Shown: in pieces, positions 60,617 to 64,000 of the stretch | How positions within the stretch are numbered: position 1 is the stretch's first letter | How the letters are laid out: each line of letters starts with the position of its first letter | From: Falsiroseomonas bella | GTDB taxonomy: Bacteria > Pseudomonadota > Alphaproteobacteria > Acetobacterales > Acetobacteraceae | Assembly (NCBI RefSeq): GCF_003173615.1 | Contig: NZ_QGNA01000004.1 | Location: 496,001-560,000, forward strand | Reading direction: 5' to 3' | Length of the DNA: 64,000 nt | Program-made: the position numbers and the translations under genes | The notes under the pieces: model-generated | Told to the model about the DNA's origin: nothing | Databases searched by the model: none | What the model saw: only the letters and a program-made list of their open reading frames with translations

Positions 60617-61479
60617 GCGCAACGGCTGGCGAGATCGCGATTCCGAAGCGGCCGGGCGTGCTGGCGCTGATCCTGCGCGATCCGGCGGCCGCCGTCGCAG
60701 CGGCCTTCGCGCTGGCCATCGTGCTGGCCGCGGTCTTCGCGCCCTGGCTGGCGCCGACCGATCCCTTCGACAACGATCTCGCCAAGGCGATGCAGCCGCC
60801 AGGCAGCGAAGGCTTGCCGCTCGGCGCCGACACGCAGGGCCGCGACATGATCACGCGGCTGCTGTTCGGGCTGCGCGTGACGCTGCTGATGGGCGTGGCC
60901 GCGGTGGCCGCCGGCGGCAGCGTGGGCGCGCTGCTCGGCTTCGCTGCCGCATTCTACAAGAAGATCGACGGCTTCATCATGCGGCTGATGGACGTGCTGC
61001 TCTCCTTCCCGGCGATCCTGTTCGGGCTGGCGATCGCGGCGATCTTCGGCCCCGGCCTGTTCTCCGTGGTGCTGGCGCTGTCCATCGCGACGGTGCCGCT
61101 GATGGCGCGCATCGTGCGCGGCGCGGCGCTGGTGGTGATGCAGCAGGACTACATCGAGGCGGCGCGAGCCCAGGGCATGTCCGATGCGCGGCTGATCCGG
61201 CGGCACCTGGCGCCCAACTGCCTCTCGCCGATCTTTGTCTTCGCCACGCTGCGCTTCGGCCAGGTGATCCTGCTCGGCTCGGCGCTGTCCTTCCTCGGCC
61301 TCGGCGCGCAGCCGCCCACGGCAGAGCTCGGCGCGATGGCGAGCGAGGGGCGCAACTTCCTGTTCTTCGCGCCGCATATCGCGGTGATCCCCTCGCTGGT
61401 GATCTTCGCGGTGGTGCTGGCCTTCAACGTGCTGGGCGACGCGCTGCGCGACGCGCTCGATCCGCGGCTTCGCGTGTAG
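60613..61479 (+). CDS. Dpp/Opp-type ABC permease (DppC-like)
   Basis: A 288-aa permease with the OppC_N region (LAPTDPFDNDLAKAMQPPGS), LGADTQGRDMITRLLFGLRV, the docking loop QDYIEAARAQGMSDARLIRR and the C-terminal LGDALRDALDPRLRV. The ATG at 60613 overlaps the DppB-like stop (ATGA). Confidence 0.91.
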   Translation: MSATAGEIAIPKRPGVLALILRDPAAAVAAAFALAIVLAAVFAPWLAPTDPFDNDLAKAMQPPGSEGLPLGADTQGRDMITRLLFGLRVTLLMGVAAVAAGGSVGALLGFAAAFYKKIDGFIMRLMDVLLSFPAILFGLAIAAIFGPGLFSVVLALSIATVPLMARIVRGAALVVMQQDYIEAARAQGMSDARLIRRHLAPNCLSPIFVFATLRFGQVILLGSALSFLGLGAQPPTAELGAMASEGRNFLFFAPHIAVIPSLVIFAVVLAFNVLGDALRDALDPRLRV

Positions 61480-61506
61480 AACCAGAAGAAGGGAGACTGG
61501 AGAGCG

Positions 61507-63099
61507 ATGAGGAAGATCCTGGGCACGGCCCTGCTCGCCGCAGCGGTGGCGATGCCGGTGGCCGATGCGCTGGCGCAGGCCGCGCCGCGCAACACGCTGG
61601 TGGTGATGCGCGAGATCGATGCGGAAAGCTACGATCCGCACCGCTCCACCGCGCGCGGCGCGGGCGAGGTGGTCTACATGATGAGCGACACGCTGGTGTC
61701 GCTGGACTGGGACATGCGCACTGTCCGCCCTGGCTTGGCCGAGCGGTGGGAGGTCAGCCCGGACGGCAAGACCTACACCTTCCATCTCCGCCGCGACGTG
61801 ACCTTCTGCGACGGCCGGCCGATGACCGCCGACGACGTGGTCTACTCGATCCAGCGCTGGGTGGATCCGGCCACCCGCAGCCCGGTGCGCTGGCGCGCAG
61901 GCCCGATCAAGGAAATCCGCGCGCGCGACGCGCATACGGTGGAATACGAGCTGACCGAGCCGTTCGGCGAACTGCTCTACCAGCTGACGCTGTTCTTCGC
62001 CTCGGTGATCGACAAGAACACGGTGGAGCGCCTCGGTCAGAATTTCGGCGTGCAGGGCTTCAACGGGACCGGCCCCTATTGCTGGGCAAGCTGGACGCCG
62101 CGGCAGGAACTGGTGCTGACGCGCCACCCCACCTACAGCTGGGGCCCGCCGATCTACCAGAACCCGCGCCCGCAGGTGGAGCGCGTGATCTGGCGCGTGA
62201 TCCCGGAGGCGAACACGCGCCTTGCCGCGATCCAGACCGGGCAGGCGGACGTGACGCAGTACATCCCGGAGATCGCGGTGAACCAGCTGCGCGCCGTGCC
62301 GACGGTGCGCATGTCGCAGCAGCCCAACTACTTCTGGGACCACTTCATGGGCTTCAAGGTGGACAAGCCCGTGGTGAACGATCCGGCCGTGCGGCGCGCC
62401 ATCAACCTCGCGGTCAACCGGAACGCCATCGTGCAGGCCACCTGGTTCGGCCAGGCGCAGCCGGCAGATGCGTATCTCAACCCGAACGTCACCGGCTTCG
62501 ACCCAGAGGCCGGGCGGATGGTGCCGCAGTACAACCCGGATGAGGCGCGCCGGGTGCTCGATGCCGCGGGCTGGACGCCGGGCGCGGACGGCATCCGCGT
62601 GAAGAACGGGGAGCGCGCGAGCTTCCTGGTCTATGGGCTGCAGACCGCCGTGGCGCGACGCTACCTGGAAGCCATCCAGGCCGATCTGCGGCGCGTGGGC
62701 ATCGACATGCGCGTGCAACTCTGGGACGCCACGGTGGGCTGGGGCCGGCTGGCGACGCAGGAATTCGACGCCTTCGTGATGTCCTACCCCTATATCAGCG
62801 CGACGGACGGTTTCGCGCTGTATTTCGACAGCCGAAACCGGCCGACACCGAACCGGATGAACTGGAACGACCCGGAGACCGACGCGCTGCTGCAGCGCGC
62901 GAAGACCGCGCTGAGCGAGGCGGACCGGCTCGCCGCGATCCAGGCGGCGCAACGCCGCATCGCCTCCAACTACGTGTGGCTGCCGATCGCGCGCGAAGGC
63001 CTTTGGGTCGCCGCGGCGCAGCGCGTGGAAGGCGCGCGGGCGCACGGCATCTATGGCGTCGGGCTCTACAAGGGCCTCGACATCCGGCTGACGCGCTGA
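61507..63099 (+). CDS. Dpp/Opp-type substrate-binding protein
   Basis: A 530-aa periplasmic SBP_bac_5 family binding protein for peptides or similar ligands. A Sec signal (MRKILGTALLAAAVAMPVAD) ends in ALAQA. Hallmarks: VVYMMSDTLVSLDWDMRTVR, GLAERWEVSPDGKTYTFHLR (the family signature region), FCDGRPMTADDVVYSIQRW and FNGTGPYCWASW. Ligand class cannot be told further. A purine-rich ribosome site (AAGAAGGGAGA) lies in the 27-bp gap after the permease gene. Confidence 0.92.
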   Translation: MRKILGTALLAAAVAMPVADALAQAAPRNTLVVMREIDAESYDPHRSTARGAGEVVYMMSDTLVSLDWDMRTVRPGLAERWEVSPDGKTYTFHLRRDVTFCDGRPMTADDVVYSIQRWVDPATRSPVRWRAGPIKEIRARDAHTVEYELTEPFGELLYQLTLFFASVIDKNTVERLGQNFGVQGFNGTGPYCWASWTPRQELVLTRHPTYSWGPPIYQNPRPQVERVIWRVIPEANTRLAAIQTGQADVTQYIPEIAVNQLRAVPTVRMSQQPNYFWDHFMGFKVDKPVVNDPAVRRAINLAVNRNAIVQATWFGQAQPADAYLNPNVTGFDPEAGRMVPQYNPDEARRVLDAAGWTPGADGIRVKNGERASFLVYGLQTAVARRYLEAIQADLRRVGIDMRVQLWDATVGWGRLATQEFDAFVMSYPYISATDGFALYFDSRNRPTPNRMNWNDPETDALLQRAKTALSEADRLAAIQAAQRRIASNYVWLPIAREGLWVAAAQRVEGARAHGIYGVGLYKGLDIRLTR

Positions 63100-63108
63100 A
63101 CCGAGCCA

Positions 63109-63133
63109 GGGCCGGCGCGTTGCGCGCCGGCCC
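63109..63133 (+). terminator. Hairpin between the binding protein and the last amidohydrolase
   Basis: A perfect 11-bp stem GGGCCGGCGCG/CGCGCCGGCCC with loop TTG lies in the 57-bp gap. There is no T-tract, so it may attenuate rather than end transcription, as after other binding-protein genes here. Confidence 0.5.
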
Positions 63134-63156
63134 GCATCCGATCCGAGGACAGGGCC

Positions 63157-64000
63157 ATGACCACCGTCATCCGCAACGCGGAACTCGTTGTCGCCTGGGA
63201 CGCCGGCACGCAGTCCCACATCTACCTGCCCGACGCAGATGTTGCCTATGAGGGCGGCGCGCTCACCTTCGTCGGCCGCGGCTACAAGGGCCCGGCCGAG
63301 GAGGAGATCAGCGGGCGCGGGCTGATGGTCATGCCCGGCCTCGTCAACATCCACTCCCACCCGTCGAGCGAACCGCTGAACAAGGGGCTGATCGACGAGA
63401 TCGGCAGCCCGGGCCTCTACAACTCCTCGCTCTACGAGTTCATGCCGATCTTCCGCGCCGATGCGGAAGCGGTGCCGCATTGCGTGCGCGTTGCGCTGTC
63501 CGAACTGCTGCTGTCGGGCGTGACGACCGTCGCCGACCTTTCCATGGCGCATCCCGGCTGGCTCGACCTGCTGGCGGAAAGCGGCCTGCGCGTCTGCATC
63601 GCGCCGATGTTCAAGTCGGCGCGCTGGTACACGAAGAACGGCCATGTCGTGCAATACGAATGGGACGAAGCCGCCGGCGAGAAGGCGATGGCCGAGGCTC
63701 TGCAACTGATCGAGCGCGCCGAGCAGCATGAATGCGGCCGCCTCTTCGGCATGGTCGTGCCGGCGCAGATCGACACCTGCACCGACACGCTGCTGAAGGA
63801 ATCCTTCCAGGAGGCCGGCAGGCGCGGCGTCTCCTGGCAGATCCACGCGGCGCAGTCGGTGGTGGAGTTCCATGAGATCACCCGCCGGCACGGCATGACG
63901 CCGATCGGCTGGCTGGATTCGATGGGCCTTCTCTCGGATCGCTCCATCATCGGACACGGCATCTTCCTCGATGACCACCCGAGCACGAAGTGGTGGACCG
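63157..64000 (+). CDS. Amidohydrolase family protein (3' truncated by window)
   Basis: The frame is open from the ATG at 63157 to the window end (281 codons). It is an amidohydrolase superfamily protein of the deaminase/chlorohydrolase branch: an N-terminal strand-rich part, the metal pair in MPGLVNIHSHPSSEPLNKGL, the segment SGVTTVADLSMAHP, and the third His in WQIHAAQS. The remaining ligands would lie beyond the window. It is the fourth gene after the DppB-like permease and the fifth amidohydrolase of the region. A GAGGAC-type ribosome site precedes the start. The substrate is unknown. Confidence 0.85.
   Translation, partial: MTTVIRNAELVVAWDAGTQSHIYLPDADVAYEGGALTFVGRGYKGPAEEEISGRGLMVMPGLVNIHSHPSSEPLNKGLIDEIGSPGLYNSSLYEFMPIFRADAEAVPHCVRVALSELLLSGVTTVADLSMAHPGWLDLLAESGLRVCIAPMFKSARWYTKNGHVVQYEWDEAAGEKAMAEALQLIERAEQHECGRLFGMVVPAQIDTCTDTLLKESFQEAGRRGVSWQIHAAQSVVEFHEITRRHGMTPIGWLDSMGLLSDRSIIGHGIFLDDHPSTKWWT

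Noticed and set aside
60580-63978. 1132-aa minus-strand open frame opposite the Dpp-type genes
   Set aside because: It is a GC-bias shadow: low-complexity, His/Arg-rich and antisense to three clear genes with strong family motifs.

Overview
The window is about 95% coding, very GC-rich, and reads as chromosome of an aerobic heterotrophic alphaproteobacterium. A Roseomonas-like member of the Acetobacteraceae fits best. This is inferred from the base composition, the three-gene PntAA/PntAB/PntB transhydrogenase, the aerobic-type IorA/IorB pair, a Bug-type binding protein and the many small catabolic transport clusters. I see no rRNA, tRNA, CRISPR array, insertion sequence or phage gene. No gap between genes exceeds 300 bases; the longest, about 270 bases after pntB, holds tandem repeats.

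Layout. 1-7.5 kb: a D-lactate dehydrogenase cut by the window edge, a YbjN-type secreted protein, an acyl-CoA synthetase, oligoendopeptidase F, an ABC1/UbiB-family kinase and a methyltransferase. 7.5-13.4 kb: a DUF3891 protein, the transhydrogenase operon, a 54-bp tandem repeat built from the 3' end of pntB, then a minus-strand pair of a GGDEF-EAL enzyme and a separate BLUF photoreceptor. 13.5-20.1 kb (minus): a dihydroorotase-like enzyme, a TrzN/AtzA-like deaminase, an orphan NMT1-type binding protein, a PuuB-like FAD oxidase, an EamA exporter and a small coiled-coil protein.

20.2-39.0 kb (plus): one long run of 14 genes behind a good TTGACA-17-GATATG promoter: iorA-iorB, a Bug binding protein, a complete Liv-type ABC importer, then an enzyme block (MmgE/PrpD, HyuB, HyuA, an isochorismatase-fold protein without the cysteine nucleophile, a FAD flavoprotein and a lone molybdopterin hydroxylase subunit). 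The content suggests uptake and ATP-dependent opening of a cyclic amide or N-heterocyclic acid; the substrate is unknown.

39.1-50.5 kb: a fasciclin lipoprotein, an RsbW-like ATPase, an RraA-type aldolase with a small secreted protein and a thioesterase, a BMP-type (nucleoside-like) ABC importer, an EamA exporter, a YtcJ-type amidohydrolase and a second PuuB-like FAD oxidase. 50.6-57.9 kb: a spermidine/putrescine-type ABC importer with a hydroxyacid dehydrogenase and a class II aldolase embedded, an acetyltransferase and an amidinotransferase/DDAH-like hydrolase. 58.0-64.0 kb: a second YtcJ amidohydrolase, a Dpp/Opp-type importer and an amidohydrolase cut by the window end.

The theme is scavenging of small nitrogenous molecules: seven binding proteins, five complete or partial amidohydrolase-superfamily enzymes and two amine-oxidase-like flavoproteins. 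I could find no recognisable DNA-binding transcription factor anywhere in the 64 kb.
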